Below, one piece after another: positions 40,539 through 49,332 of a stretch of DNA of 60,741 bases. Position numbers and translations under genes: made by a program. Source of the DNA: Clostridia bacterium (GTDB lineage Bacteria; Bacillota; Clostridia; Oscillospirales; Acutalibacteraceae); assembly GCA_900766895.1 (NCBI GenBank), contig CAAFXF010000065.1, forward strand, positions 1 to 60,741, given 5' to 3'. Position 1 is the first letter of the stretch. The number at the start of each line of letters is the position of its first letter. The notes below the pieces were generated by a model. It was not told where the DNA came from. It was given only the letters and a program-made list of their open reading frames with translations, and searched no databases.

Positions 40539-40571
40539 ATAATGAATTGTACAAAGGAGATTTAACAGAAA

Positions 40572-41387
40572 ATGGTGAAGCTTATTGCTCTTGATTTGGA
40601 CGGAACTCTTATGTCGGCCGACCATATGACCGTTACACAAAAAACAAAGGAAGCATTGAGGCTCGCTCACGACCGAGGTGCCAAAATCAGCATAGCAACC
40701 GGCAGAACCCTGGCAATTATCGGCGATGTGTGCGAGCAGGTGCCCGAGATAGATTACATAATTTATTCAAACGGTGCAGGCGTTTATGACAGACGAAACA
40801 AAAAAACAATATACAAATCCTTTATGCCTTGGAGCTTTTGCAGGGAGGTGCTCTATACCCTTGACAAAATGCCCGCATTTCTTGAGGTTTATGTTGACGG
40901 AGTCAGCTACTACCAAACCGACAAGGGTGATTTTTTTCCAAAGGACGCCCTGCCTCAAAAATTTGTTGACACTCTTATGGGGCAGATGACAGAGGTTGAA
41001 AGCCTAAAGCAATCCCTTGAAAAAAAGGATATTGAAAAGCTCACCGTTTATTTTGATGACAGACAGGATTACGAAAACTGTTGGAATTATCTGTCGGGCT
41101 TTGACGAAATATATCTTGCGTCATCTCTGCCGACAAGCATGGAGTTTACACGAAAAAATGTAAACAAAGGTACCGCGCTTGAGGGAATGTGCAGGGTGCT
41201 TGGAATTACCGCGGATGAATGTATGGCATTCGGCGACGCAGGTAATGATTGCGAAATGCTTGATTTTTGCAAATACGGCTTTGCAATGGGCAACGCAACA
41301 CAGGAGTGCAAGGCTCACGCAAAGTATATTACAAAATCAAATGCCGAGGACGGAATCGCCCACGGCATAGAAATGATAATAAAATAG
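40572..41387 (+). CDS. HAD-superfamily Cof-type sugar/nucleotide phosphatase
   Basis: 271 residues. HAD motif I ALDLDGTLM, motif II IATGRT, motif III lysine in NVNKGTAL, motif IV FGDAGNDCEML; a C2-type cap (residues ~85-185) places it with Cof/YidA-like phosphatases, broad-specificity sugar-phosphate hydrolases. Monocistronic, convergent with the DUF2207 gene. Confidence 0.92.
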   Translation: MVKLIALDLDGTLMSADHMTVTQKTKEALRLAHDRGAKISIATGRTLAIIGDVCEQVPEIDYIIYSNGAGVYDRRNKKTIYKSFMPWSFCREVLYTLDKMPAFLEVYVDGVSYYQTDKGDFFPKDALPQKFVDTLMGQMTEVESLKQSLEKKDIEKLTVYFDDRQDYENCWNYLSGFDEIYLASSLPTSMEFTRKNVNKGTALEGMCRVLGITADECMAFGDAGNDCEMLDFCKYGFAMGNATQECKAHAKYITKSNAEDGIAHGIEMIIK

Positions 41388-41407
41388 CTGTTATGAAATT
41401 TTTGAGG

Positions 41408-43159
41408 CTACCAGCTTCCGCCGCCTCCGCCTCCGAAGCCACCGCCGGAGAAGCCACCGCCTCCTCCGCCAAAGCCTCCTCCCGAGGCATTATCGGACGG
41501 AACAGACACCATAGCCCTTGATATGTCTGTCATAGTGCGGTTCATAAAATACAGCATTGTCATTGTGTTAAAGTCGTTGCCGTAGTACCAGCTCGGCTTT
41601 TCAACGGCAATACCCTCAAAATTCTTTATCCATTTATCCGACACACCTAAAACATAGGCATACGGCAAAATGTCGTAAAAATATGTTGGGTTTTCCTCAA
41701 CCAATGCCTCAAGCCTTTCCTTTTCCGCCGATTCAAGAAAAATCTTAAAGCCGTTTATCTTTTGCTTTATCTCGTGTCCCTCGTCTGTTCTTTGCCTGAT
41801 GAAAAACGCAAAGCAAAATGCAATCACGTAAATTATTAAGCCGATACCGAAGAAAGCAAATCTTTCATTGCCCACAAACATAGACCTGAAAATAAGGAAA
41901 TCAACCGCAACACCGACAACAACCGCTATCCAGCCGACAAGCCTCATTAGCAGAGATTTGTTGTTAAACACCTTTGATGTTTCCATATTAAGCGTTTGCT
42001 GAATGGAATTGACTGTCTTGTAAAAGCTTTCCTCCAGGTCGGACAGCATAACGGTGCTTCTTCTGCCGTCTTTGAACAAGCCGTCAAAGAATATACCTTT
42101 GAGCCTGTCGTCACCTGTATATGTATCCTTTGCCTTTGAAATTTTACATTCAAAGGATTTTTTTATGCCCCGTTTTTCTACTTCCTCAATGTTGATATAG
42201 CCCTCGTTGGCAAGCTCAATCAACAATCCGATAACATCATTTTGACTTGCATTGCCCTTGCTCCAGAGTGCAACCTCGGCACTGTTCATATTTTCAGGCG
42301 GATAAAACTCGACAACATCAACTATCTTTTTGTCCTTGCCGTATTTTTTCCAAAGAATAAACACAATAGCCAAAGCAATAAGCGGAATCAGCACAAGCAG
42401 GGCTAATGCCGTATAATGCAGGGCATAGTTAAAGGTGAAATATCCCTCGTCAAGAAACAGGGTGACGGTTAACGCCTCGTTTGGATTAATCGCTCTGTCA
42501 ACAGTACCGCTGATAATGTTTTCGTTAACCGTGTAGGAAATTCCGCTGCTGTCATTAGCACCGTATTCTCCCAAATAAAACGAAAGCTTATCCGCGTCAA
42601 AATCAGTGTTTGGCATTGTTATTGTAAAGCTGACATTGCTTATCCTTGTATCCCAGCCGGTGCCGATAATGTTATAGTACAAAGCGTCAAAGCCGTCATT
42701 TACATCCTTGCCCATATCAAAGGTGTAGGATATTGTGTACTGCTTTTCGCCCGTAATCGTTGTGTCTGCGTCACCGATTTTGATAACATAATTGTTGTTT
42801 TCACTGTATGTCTCATAATTATCGCTGACATCAACACCGCTGATTTTTGCCCTGATTTTCTCTATACTGCCGTCGCTCTGTTTAACGGTGTTTACGTACG
42901 GAATATATCTGAATATGCCGTGCTTAGGAACATTAAAGCAGGCAGTAATTTTTTCGGTAACATCAAGCGAGTTGTCGTCATTAACAACAATACCTATGTC
43001 GTAGGCGGATATTTCGTAATCGTAATCGCTGATACCGTAATCGTAAAAAATACTGCTGTCGTCGAACACCTCCTGCTCGTCGGCAATGGCAGTTACAGGC
43101 ATCAGGACAATTACAGCCAAAATCACACAAATTATTGCATGCTTAAAGTGTGTTTTCAT
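41408..43159 (-). CDS. DUF2207 membrane protein
   Basis: 583 residues. Signal peptide (~1-26), an extracellular beta domain (DUF2207) to ~240, a transmembrane helix (YTALALLVLIPLIALAIVFIL), a cytoplasmic winged-helix-like region (NDVIGLLIELANEGYINIEE), two more helices (~410-460) and a tail that is almost pure glycine with SGGGFGGGGGGSW. The pairing with LemA, whose stop meets this start by one base (43159), is widespread; the biochemical function is unknown. Confidence 0.88.
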   Translation of the reverse strand: MKTHFKHAIICVILAVIVLMPVTAIADEQEVFDDSSIFYDYGISDYDYEISAYDIGIVVNDDNSLDVTEKITACFNVPKHGIFRYIPYVNTVKQSDGSIEKIRAKISGVDVSDNYETYSENNNYVIKIGDADTTITGEKQYTISYTFDMGKDVNDGFDALYYNIIGTGWDTRISNVSFTITMPNTDFDADKLSFYLGEYGANDSSGISYTVNENIISGTVDRAINPNEALTVTLFLDEGYFTFNYALHYTALALLVLIPLIALAIVFILWKKYGKDKKIVDVVEFYPPENMNSAEVALWSKGNASQNDVIGLLIELANEGYINIEEVEKRGIKKSFECKISKAKDTYTGDDRLKGIFFDGLFKDGRRSTVMLSDLEESFYKTVNSIQQTLNMETSKVFNNKSLLMRLVGWIAVVVGVAVDFLIFRSMFVGNERFAFFGIGLIIYVIAFCFAFFIRQRTDEGHEIKQKINGFKIFLESAEKERLEALVEENPTYFYDILPYAYVLGVSDKWIKNFEGIAVEKPSWYYGNDFNTMTMLYFMNRTMTDISRAMVSVPSDNASGGGFGGGGGGFSGGGFGGGGGGSW

Positions 43160-43716
43160 TAAAACTCTACCTTTACAGCCTTTCTTTCGCTCTCGTCATC
43201 AACAACAAACATTTCCTTCTTTTCAAAGTGAAACATTGATGCAACAATGCTTGACGGAAACATCTCTACCTTATTATTAAAGGATTTTACAACCGCATTG
43301 TAATACTTGCGTGCGTTTGCAATGTCCTCCTCGGTCTTTTTAAGCTGTGAATTAAGCTCAATAAAGTTTTCGTTTGCCTTAAGCTGCGGATACTGCTCGG
43401 CAACAATGTTAATGCTTTTGATAGCCTCGTTCAGCTCCGAATTTGCCTTAATCTTCTCCTGCGGATTCATGCTTGCATAACCGCCGTTTCGTGCGGCGAT
43501 AACATTTTCAAGTGTTTGAGCCTCATGCTTTGCATAAGCCTTAACAGACGATACAATGTTTGGTATCAAATCCCATCTTTTTTTAAGATAAACATCCATA
43601 GTGGAGAATGCCTCCTCAACGGAATTTTTACCCTTAACAAATGAATTGTAGGTTGATGCAACATAAACTGCGATAAGCACAACAAGCGCCACCAAAGCAA
43701 TAATTGAATATTTCAT
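43159..43716 (-). CDS. LemA-family protein
   Basis: 185 residues. One N-terminal transmembrane helix (IIALVALVVLIAVYVAS), then the LemA helical bundle: YNSFVKGKNSVEEAFSTMDV, KRWDLIPNIVSSVKAYAKHE, LKANENFIELNSQLKKTEED and ARKYYNAVVKSFN. Orientation probably N-out. Function not established; co-translated with DUF2207. Confidence 0.93.
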   Translation of the reverse strand: MKYSIIALVALVVLIAVYVASTYNSFVKGKNSVEEAFSTMDVYLKKRWDLIPNIVSSVKAYAKHEAQTLENVIAARNGGYASMNPQEKIKANSELNEAIKSINIVAEQYPQLKANENFIELNSQLKKTEEDIANARKYYNAVVKSFNNKVEMFPSSIVASMFHFEKKEMFVVDDESERKAVKVEF

Positions 43717-43785
43717 ACGAACTCCCCCTTAAAATATTGGTTCAATTTCAATATATCACACCGGTAGGTGTTTTTCAAGAAAAAT

Positions 43786-43815
43786 AAAAGGACCTGTCTT
43801 TTGACAGGTCCTTTT
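43786..43815 (-). terminator. Terminator after tRNA-Gly
   Basis: AAAAGGACCTGTC / GACAGGTCCTTTT stem with T-rich tail on the minus strand, nine bases past the tRNA end. Confidence 0.9.
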
Positions 43816-43823
43816 TATACATT

Positions 43824-43899
43824 TGGAGCGGATTACGAGACTCGAACTCGCTACCTTCACCTTGGCAAGGTGACGCTCTACCGGATGAGCTAAATCCGC
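43824..43899 (-). tRNA. tRNA-Gly (anticodon GCC)
   Basis: Cloverleaf on the minus strand: acceptor GCGGATT / AATCCGC, D arm TAGCTCATCCGGTAGAGC, anticodon stem CACCT with loop TTGCCAA, T arm with GTTCGAGTC, and genome-encoded CCA. A single tRNA, not part of a cluster. Confidence 0.97.
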
Positions 43900-43964
43900 G
43901 ATTGCAAGACATATTATATCTGCAATCAGGTCATTTGTCAAGGCTTTTTTAATTTTTCTTGTAA

Positions 43965-45251
43965 TTATTTTGTAGGAACAATTTTGTCCTTACCGCCCAT
44001 ATACATACGCAATGCCTCGGGGATAGAAACAGAGCCGTCTGCATTAAGGTTGTTCTCCAAAAATGCAATCAACATTCTCGGCGGTGCAACAACTGTGTTG
44101 TTAAGGGTGTGAGCAAGGTAATTGCCGTTTTCGCCCTTAACTCTTATCTTGAGGCGTCTTGCCTGTGCGTCTGTAAGGTTTGAGCAAGAGCCAACCTCAA
44201 AATATTTCTTCTGTCTCGGTGACCAAGCCTCAACGTCAACAGACTTTACCTTAAGGTCTGCAAGGTCGCCCGAGCAGCACTCAAGTGTACGAACGGGAAT
44301 GTCAAGCGAACGGAACAAATCAACTGTATTTTGCCACAGCTGGTCAAACCAGTACATAGACTCCTCAGGCTTGCAAACAACAACCATTTCCTGCTTTTCA
44401 AACTGATGAATTCTGTACACACCGCGCTCCTCAATACCGTGAGCACCCTTTTCCTTACGGAAGCAAGGTGAATATGATGTGAGTGTGAGCGGAAGCTTTT
44501 CCTCCGGTGTAATTGTGTCGATAAACTTGCCTATCATAGAGTGCTCCGATGTGCCGATAAGGTACAAATCCTCGCCCTCAATCTTGTACATCATTGCATC
44601 CATTTCCTCAAAGCTCATAACGCCTGTAACAACGTTTGAACGAATCATATACGGCGGAATGCAGTATGTGAAGCCACGGTCAATCATAAAGTCACGCGCG
44701 TAGCTGATAACTGCGGAATGAAGCCTTGCAATGTCACCCATAAGGTAGTAAAAGCCGTTACCTGCAACTCTGCCGGCAGCCTCCATATCAATACCGTCAA
44801 AGGTTTCCATAATATCGGTATGATAAGGGATTTCGTAATCTGGAACAACAGGCTCGCCGTATCTTTTAACCTCAACGTTTTCGCTGTCATCCTTGCCGAT
44901 AGGCACGGACTCGTCAATGATGTTCGGAATCATCATCATTCTTTGGGTAACCTCGGTGTTAAGCTCGGTTTCTCTTGCGGCAAGCTCCTCAAGCTCCTTC
45001 GCCTGTGCGGTAACCTGCTCCTTAAGAGCCATACCCTCTTCCTTTTTGCCCTGTGCCATCAAAGCACCGATTTCCTTTGAAATCTTGTTTCTGTTTGCTC
45101 GAAGCTCGTCTGCTCTTGCTATAACGGTACGGCGCTCCTCGTCAAGCGCAATAACCTCATCTACAAGGTTAAGCTTATGCTCCTGAAATTTCTTTTTGAT
45201 GTTTTCCTTAACAATCTCCGGATTTTCACGGACGAATTTAATATCTAACAT
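43965..45251 (-). CDS. serS: Seryl-tRNA synthetase
   Basis: 428 residues from ATG 45251 (MLDIKFVRENPEIVKENI) after AGGAGA. N-terminal coiled-coil arm (~30-100) that recognises the tRNA long arm, then the class II core: motif 1 around FMIDRGFTYCIPP, motif 2 CFRKEKGAHGIEERGVYRIHQFEK, and motif 3 NNTVVAPPRMLIAFLENN. Only ~40 bp separate it from parB, so there is no room for a T-box; it appears co-transcribed with parB. Confidence 0.98.
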   Translation of the reverse strand: MLDIKFVRENPEIVKENIKKKFQEHKLNLVDEVIALDEERRTVIARADELRANRNKISKEIGALMAQGKKEEGMALKEQVTAQAKELEELAARETELNTEVTQRMMMIPNIIDESVPIGKDDSENVEVKRYGEPVVPDYEIPYHTDIMETFDGIDMEAAGRVAGNGFYYLMGDIARLHSAVISYARDFMIDRGFTYCIPPYMIRSNVVTGVMSFEEMDAMMYKIEGEDLYLIGTSEHSMIGKFIDTITPEEKLPLTLTSYSPCFRKEKGAHGIEERGVYRIHQFEKQEMVVVCKPEESMYWFDQLWQNTVDLFRSLDIPVRTLECCSGDLADLKVKSVDVEAWSPRQKKYFEVGSCSNLTDAQARRLKIRVKGENGNYLAHTLNNTVVAPPRMLIAFLENNLNADGSVSIPEALRMYMGGKDKIVPTK

Positions 45252-45290
45252 AATCGTTCTCCTACAAATTATTTTCAACTAAATATTATA

Positions 45291-46133
45291 TTACTTTGCA
45301 ATCGCATTTGCAATATTTTTTAGGTCATCAAGGGTATAAAATTCTATTTCAAGTGTGCCCTTGCTTCTGCCGTTGTATACCTTTACCTTTGTGCCGAGTG
45401 CCTCGCTGAGCGAAAGCTCAACCTCGTCGTAAAAGCTGTCGCGTCTTTGGGTGCGCTTAGGCTCGCTTGCCCTTGCAGGACGCTTTGCCATTTTTTCTAC
45501 ATCTCTTACTGTCAGCTTTTTCGGTACGATTTGCTTTGCACATTCAATCATCATAGGCTGATTGTCAAACGCAAGCAATGCCCTTGCGTGACCGGCGGAA
45601 ATAACGCCGTCCTTCGCCATATCTCTTACCTCTTCGGGAAGCTTAAGAAGTCGCAAAGAATTTGTAATTGCAGGTCTTGACTTTCCGACAGAAACCGCAA
45701 CCTCCTCCTGAGTGTATCCGCATTTGTCAATAAGCGCCTGCAGTCCCTCCGCCTCTTCAATGGGGTTTAGGTCCTCTCTTTGCAGGTTTTCAATTATGGC
45801 TATTTCCATAGCCTCGGTGTCGGACAGCTCCTTGATAATTACGGGAACCTCCTTGAGCTCTGCCATACGGCTCGCTCTCCACCTGCGCTCGCCTGCAACA
45901 AGCTGGTATCCGCCGTTTGCAAGAGGGCGTACCAACAAGGGCTGAAGCACACCGTGCTGACGGATAGAATCCGCAAGCTCCGCAAGTGCGGTTTCGTCAA
46001 AGGTTTTACGGGGTTGCTCCTTGTTTGGAACAATTTCGTTAATGCTTAAGGTGCTTGTAGACACCATACTGTCTGTGTTGTTTTCCAGCATAAGAGCACC
46101 GAGCCCCTTGCCGAGTCCTGACATTTTCGCCAT
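45291..46133 (-). CDS. parB: Chromosome-partitioning protein ParB (Spo0J)
   Basis: 280 residues. N-terminal GLGKGLGALM box for ParA contact, the CTP-binding ParB/Srx domain (NKEQPRKTFDE, GVLQPLLVRP, VAGERRWRASRMA with the GERR motif, IIENLQREDLNPIEEA), a helix-turn-helix (YTQEEVAVSVGKSRPAITNSLRLL) and a C-terminal dimerisation tail. Separated from parA by a membrane-protein gene. Confidence 0.97.
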   Translation of the reverse strand: MAKMSGLGKGLGALMLENNTDSMVSTSTLSINEIVPNKEQPRKTFDETALAELADSIRQHGVLQPLLVRPLANGGYQLVAGERRWRASRMAELKEVPVIIKELSDTEAMEIAIIENLQREDLNPIEEAEGLQALIDKCGYTQEEVAVSVGKSRPAITNSLRLLKLPEEVRDMAKDGVISAGHARALLAFDNQPMMIECAKQIVPKKLTVRDVEKMAKRPARASEPKRTQRRDSFYDEVELSLSEALGTKVKVYNGRSKGTLEIEFYTLDDLKNIANAIAK

Positions 46134-46142
46134 ATTTTCCTC

Positions 46143-47441
46143 CTATTGCTTCGGTACATTCGGCCTTGCACAGCCTGCAAGGAGCGCACAGCCGACACCC
46201 ATCGAAGCATACTTAATTATAATGATTATGTTCAAAATTTTTGAATATACAAAAAATCCGCCTGTTTCACAAAAAGCGTTTGCTATCCTATGTGTTAAAA
46301 GACCGCCGTCCATTGCATAATATGTAAAATCGCTGAACGCCATGGCAACGCCCATACCCGTAAACAGCACGGCAAATATTATTGCCACAGCCGTAAAGTA
46401 CGCCTTTTTTGACGGATACGACCTGCCCATAAGAATTACGGCAATGCAAAGCACCGCCACTATCGGAGCCGAAATACCGTATGACATCAAGCCCAAAAGC
46501 ATTTCAAACAATCCCTCTCCGCAATCGCCAAGACATTCTATCACAGCAAGACCGATAATAATATGATGAACGCCTGCGTAGATAGAAAAATCGGTCATAT
46601 CAGATAAATACAGCTCCTGCCTTTTCGCCTTTGTTACATACCGGATAAACAGCACAAGCTCGGTAATTGATACGGCTATCATCAACCACGTCATACCTAC
46701 AAAGTAATCGAAAAAATCAAGCATTCCAACAGGGCGACCGTCGTAAACCCAATTTTCCGTAATCATTTCCACACAGACATATATCTGTGCCAAAAACGAT
46801 ATGCCGAACATCAGCGACGATACAACCAAGCGTGTTTCTGTCGGTGCAGAATGTTTATGTTGAACATCAGGCAAAGCAAAGCCCATCTGAGACATTACAA
46901 GCAATGCAATAGCCAGCGCAACGCACCATTCGCCCGTATCCATAACTCTGTCAAAATGAGTTGACTCGCCTCTGCCCATATAGCTCGGCAGACGGTACTG
47001 AAGCTTAAAGCACACCGTTTGGATAAGTGCAAATGCCGACGGCAAAAGCATAATCCACCAATTTTTGCCCTTGCTCCTTAAGCACCCCTGCGAAATAAAT
47101 CCGGCTGCAAAAAGCAAGGCTATTTTTAACCCAAAGGCTATGTACACACCCACGTTCAAATGGGCTCTTATCATAACAAGATAGCACAGCTTTATTAAAT
47201 CCGCAAAGCCGAGCACCATAAACGGCAATGATAACAGCCTTTTGGAATTGCACGGAGTAATCAGCAATACAAGCACAAAAAGTGATGCCGTCAACGACGG
47301 AAGCATATAGAGAAATGTTGTGCCGATGCCGAAATAAGACTTTGTTCCTATAAGCAGGTTTGCCAAATTAAGCAATAGCATTAGTGAGGCAAAAATTTTG
47401 AGCAATACTGCATTTGTTTTCTGAGATTTGTTTAATGCCAT
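46143..47441 (-). CDS. Polytopic membrane protein of unknown function between parA and parB
   Basis: 432 residues with about ten to twelve hydrophobic segments, for example VLLKIFASLMLLLNLANLLI, MLPSLTASLFVLVLLI, YVAFGLKIALLFAAGF-like, and a C-terminal IIIIKYASMGVGCALLAGCA. No signature of a known transporter or enzyme family is seen. It starts six bases after the parA stop and ends nine bases before parB, so it is clearly in one transcript with both. Not seen in the usual parA-parB arrangement. Confidence 0.75.
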   Translation of the reverse strand: MALNKSQKTNAVLLKIFASLMLLLNLANLLIGTKSYFGIGTTFLYMLPSLTASLFVLVLLITPCNSKRLLSLPFMVLGFADLIKLCYLVMIRAHLNVGVYIAFGLKIALLFAAGFISQGCLRSKGKNWWIMLLPSAFALIQTVCFKLQYRLPSYMGRGESTHFDRVMDTGEWCVALAIALLVMSQMGFALPDVQHKHSAPTETRLVVSSLMFGISFLAQIYVCVEMITENWVYDGRPVGMLDFFDYFVGMTWLMIAVSITELVLFIRYVTKAKRQELYLSDMTDFSIYAGVHHIIIGLAVIECLGDCGEGLFEMLLGLMSYGISAPIVAVLCIAVILMGRSYPSKKAYFTAVAIIFAVLFTGMGVAMAFSDFTYYAMDGGLLTHRIANAFCETGGFFVYSKILNIIIIIKYASMGVGCALLAGCARPNVPKQ

Positions 47442-47447
47442 AAATGT

Positions 47448-48209
47448 TTACTGATTCTTTAAGAATTCGTCTACGAATTTTTTGTATGCAAATGATGGCT
47501 TTGAGTATTTTTCGTAGTAGATTACGGGTTGACCGAAGCTTGGCGCCTCTGCAATTTTTACCGAGCGCGGTATCATTGTTTTGTACGGCTTGCCCGGAAA
47601 ATACTGCGACACCTCATCAATTACCATTTGGTTAAGCTTTAATCTGCTGTCGTACATAGTAAACAGTACGCCCTCTAATTCAAGGTGCTCGTTGTAGTGT
47701 TGCTTGATTGTCCTAACGGTTGACACAAGCTGGCTCAAGCCCTCAAGTGCGTAATATTCGCATTGCAAAGGAACAATGAGGGTATCGGCGGCAACCAAAG
47801 CATTAATCGAAAGCATACCGAGTGACGGTGGGCAATCAATAATAATATAATCAAATTCCATAACAAGCGTTGCAATAGCACGCTTTAGGCAACTGTTTCT
47901 GTTTTCAAGCTCGGCAATCTCTACCTCTGCGCCTGCAAGGTTCATATTGGCAGGGAGAATAAAAAGGTTTTTGAAATCCGTTTCTATCATAATTGAACGA
48001 GCGGTTTGCTCACCAATCAAAACATCATATGTACTGTACTGCACCTGACTTTTGTCTATGCCTACGCCTGATGTGCTGTTGCCCTGTGGGTCAATATCAA
48101 TAAGCAGGGTTTTTTTGCCCTTTTGCCCAAGGGCAGCCGCCATATTAACACAGGTGGTTGTTTTACCTACGCCACCCTTTTGATTAAATATTGCAACTGT
48201 TTTGCCCAT
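47448..48209 (-). CDS. parA: Chromosome-partitioning ATPase ParA (Soj)
   Basis: 253 residues with the deviant Walker A KGGVGKTTTCVN, switch I DIDPQGNSTSG, Walker B DYIIIDCPPSLG and the MRS-box-like tail. No N-terminal DNA-binding extension, as in chromosomal Soj. ATP-dependent dimers bind DNA and are driven by ParB bound at parS. Preceded by a strong promoter and by the two parS sites. Confidence 0.96.
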   Translation of the reverse strand: MGKTVAIFNQKGGVGKTTTCVNMAAALGQKGKKTLLIDIDPQGNSTSGVGIDKSQVQYSTYDVLIGEQTARSIMIETDFKNLFILPANMNLAGAEVEIAELENRNSCLKRAIATLVMEFDYIIIDCPPSLGMLSINALVAADTLIVPLQCEYYALEGLSQLVSTVRTIKQHYNEHLELEGVLFTMYDSRLKLNQMVIDEVSQYFPGKPYKTMIPRSVKIAEAPSFGQPVIYYEKYSKPSFAYKKFVDEFLKNQ

Positions 48210-48237
48210 AAATTCACCTCATTATTATACTGTTTAT

Positions 48238-48266
48238 ATTATACAACTATTGCAGTGGTATATCAA
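48238..48266 (-). promoter_or_regulatory. SigA promoter of parA-(membrane protein)-parB-serS
   Basis: TTGATA (48261-48266), 17-bp spacer, TATAAT (48238-48243). The nearest parS lies 18 bp upstream of the -35, so ParB spreading could repress it. Confidence 0.82.
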
Positions 48267-48283
48267 GGTGAATATATTGTATA

Positions 48284-48299
48284 TGTTTCACGTGGAACA
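48284..48299. promoter_or_regulatory. parS site 1 (one mismatch)
   Basis: TGTTTCACGTGGAACA, one substitution from the palindromic ParB consensus TGTTTCACGTGAAACA. Confidence 0.92.
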
Positions 48300-48317
48300 T
48301 CAATATGTGGAGCCATA

Positions 48318-48333
48318 TGTTTCACGTGAAACA
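48318..48333. promoter_or_regulatory. parS site 2 (perfect)
   Basis: TGTTTCACGTGAAACA, exact consensus, 34 bp from site 1 centre to centre; target of the ParB encoded nearby. Confidence 0.97.
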
Positions 48334-48338
48334 AAAGC

Positions 48339-48366
48339 AAAGCAGACGGGCGTTAACCCGTCTGCT
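48339..48366 (-). terminator. Terminator of the noc-like gene
   Basis: AGCAGACGGG / CCCGTCTGCT stem followed by TTTGCTTTTG on the minus strand; it separates noc from parS and parA. Confidence 0.78.
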
Positions 48367-48413
48367 TCGCTGTGATGAAAAGAGGAGAATATGTTAAAAT
48401 GGTTTTACCCATT

Positions 48414-49232
48414 TTAAGCCTGTTTTTGTTGGAGTACCTTAAGTTTAGGCTCGCCAACACTTGCCTTTGGTATCTTTATGCGATACTCAATATAATCATC
48501 GGTTTCTGTTTTGTCCGATACGGCGTCAATGCCGGATTCCTGCATAGTCTTAATTGCCTTGTTAACCGTGTTTACAAATATTCTGAAATCCTTATAAATA
48601 GGATGTTGTGTGCGTTTTTGCTTTTTAGGCTTTGCATAAAAGGTGGCAATATAGCTTTCTGTTTGAGCAACATTCAGGTGCCTGTCCTTAATTACATTAA
48701 GCACCGTCCATATATCCTTTTCGTTTTCTATATTAAGGAGTGCGCGTGCGTGCCTCTCTGTTAAGCCCTCTTTTTCTATAAAATATCTTACATCCACCGG
48801 CAATTTAAGTAATCTTACCTTGTTAGACAATGCCGATTGACTTTTACCGAGCGCCTTGGATATTTCCTGTTGTGTCATTCCGAACACAGACATAAGCTGA
48901 CCGATAGCCGCAGCCTCCTCAAAAAAGGACAAATCCTCTCGCTGTACATTCTCTAATATGGAATATACTGCACTTTTCTCTCGGTCAATATCCATTTCTA
49001 TGCAGGGAACCGTGTCAATGCCTGCAAGTATAGCCGCACGCAATCTGCGTTCTCCTGCTATTATTTCGCAGTAATCGGAGTTGTTCATTCTGCGAATGAG
49101 CAGAGGCTGAAGAATTCCGTTTTCCTTTATTGAATTTGCAAGCGCAAGCATTTCCTCAGACTGAAACTGATGTCTTGGCTGATTTGGATTTGGCAACAGC
49201 TTTTCCGTTGCAATATATGATATGTTGTTCAT
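48414..49232 (-). CDS. noc: Second ParB-family protein, Noc-like
   Basis: 272 residues. ParB/Srx domain with NPNQPRHQFQSEEM, GILQPLLIRRM, AGERRLRAAILAG (GERR motif) and ENVQREDLSFFEEAAA, then the helix-turn-helix (MTQQEISKALGKSQSALSNKVRLL). It lacks the ParB N-terminal GLGKGLGAL ParA-binding box and sits directly after the rsmG operon, as noc does in Bacillus. Noc binds CTP and protects the nucleoid from division; whether this one has a membrane-binding helix is unclear (the N-terminus MNNISYIATEK is short). Confidence 0.85.
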   Translation of the reverse strand: MNNISYIATEKLLPNPNQPRHQFQSEEMLALANSIKENGILQPLLIRRMNNSDYCEIIAGERRLRAAILAGIDTVPCIEMDIDREKSAVYSILENVQREDLSFFEEAAAIGQLMSVFGMTQQEISKALGKSQSALSNKVRLLKLPVDVRYFIEKEGLTERHARALLNIENEKDIWTVLNVIKDRHLNVAQTESYIATFYAKPKKQKRTQHPIYKDFRIFVNTVNKAIKTMQESGIDAVSDKTETDDYIEYRIKIPKASVGEPKLKVLQQKQA

Positions 49233-49282
49233 ACGCCTGTCCTTTCGTTACATTTATATTATCATAAACATAACAAAAATAA

Positions 49283-49309
49283 AAGGATTTCTCGTCGGGA
49301 GAAATCCTT
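49283..49309 (-). terminator. Terminator of the rpmH-to-rsmG operon
   Basis: AAGGATTTCTC / GAGAAATCCTT stem followed by TTTATTTTTG on the minus strand. Confidence 0.85.
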
Positions 49310-49332
49310 GTAAATCGACATAAATCCTTTTA

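Noticed and set aside
39727..40570. Purine riboswitch near xpt
   Set aside because: None of the conserved aptamer loops are present and the leader is too short.
48372..48764. 130-residue plus-strand frame opposite noc, preceded by AGAGGAG
   Set aside because: Good SD by chance, but it lies wholly antisense to the conserved noc C-terminus.
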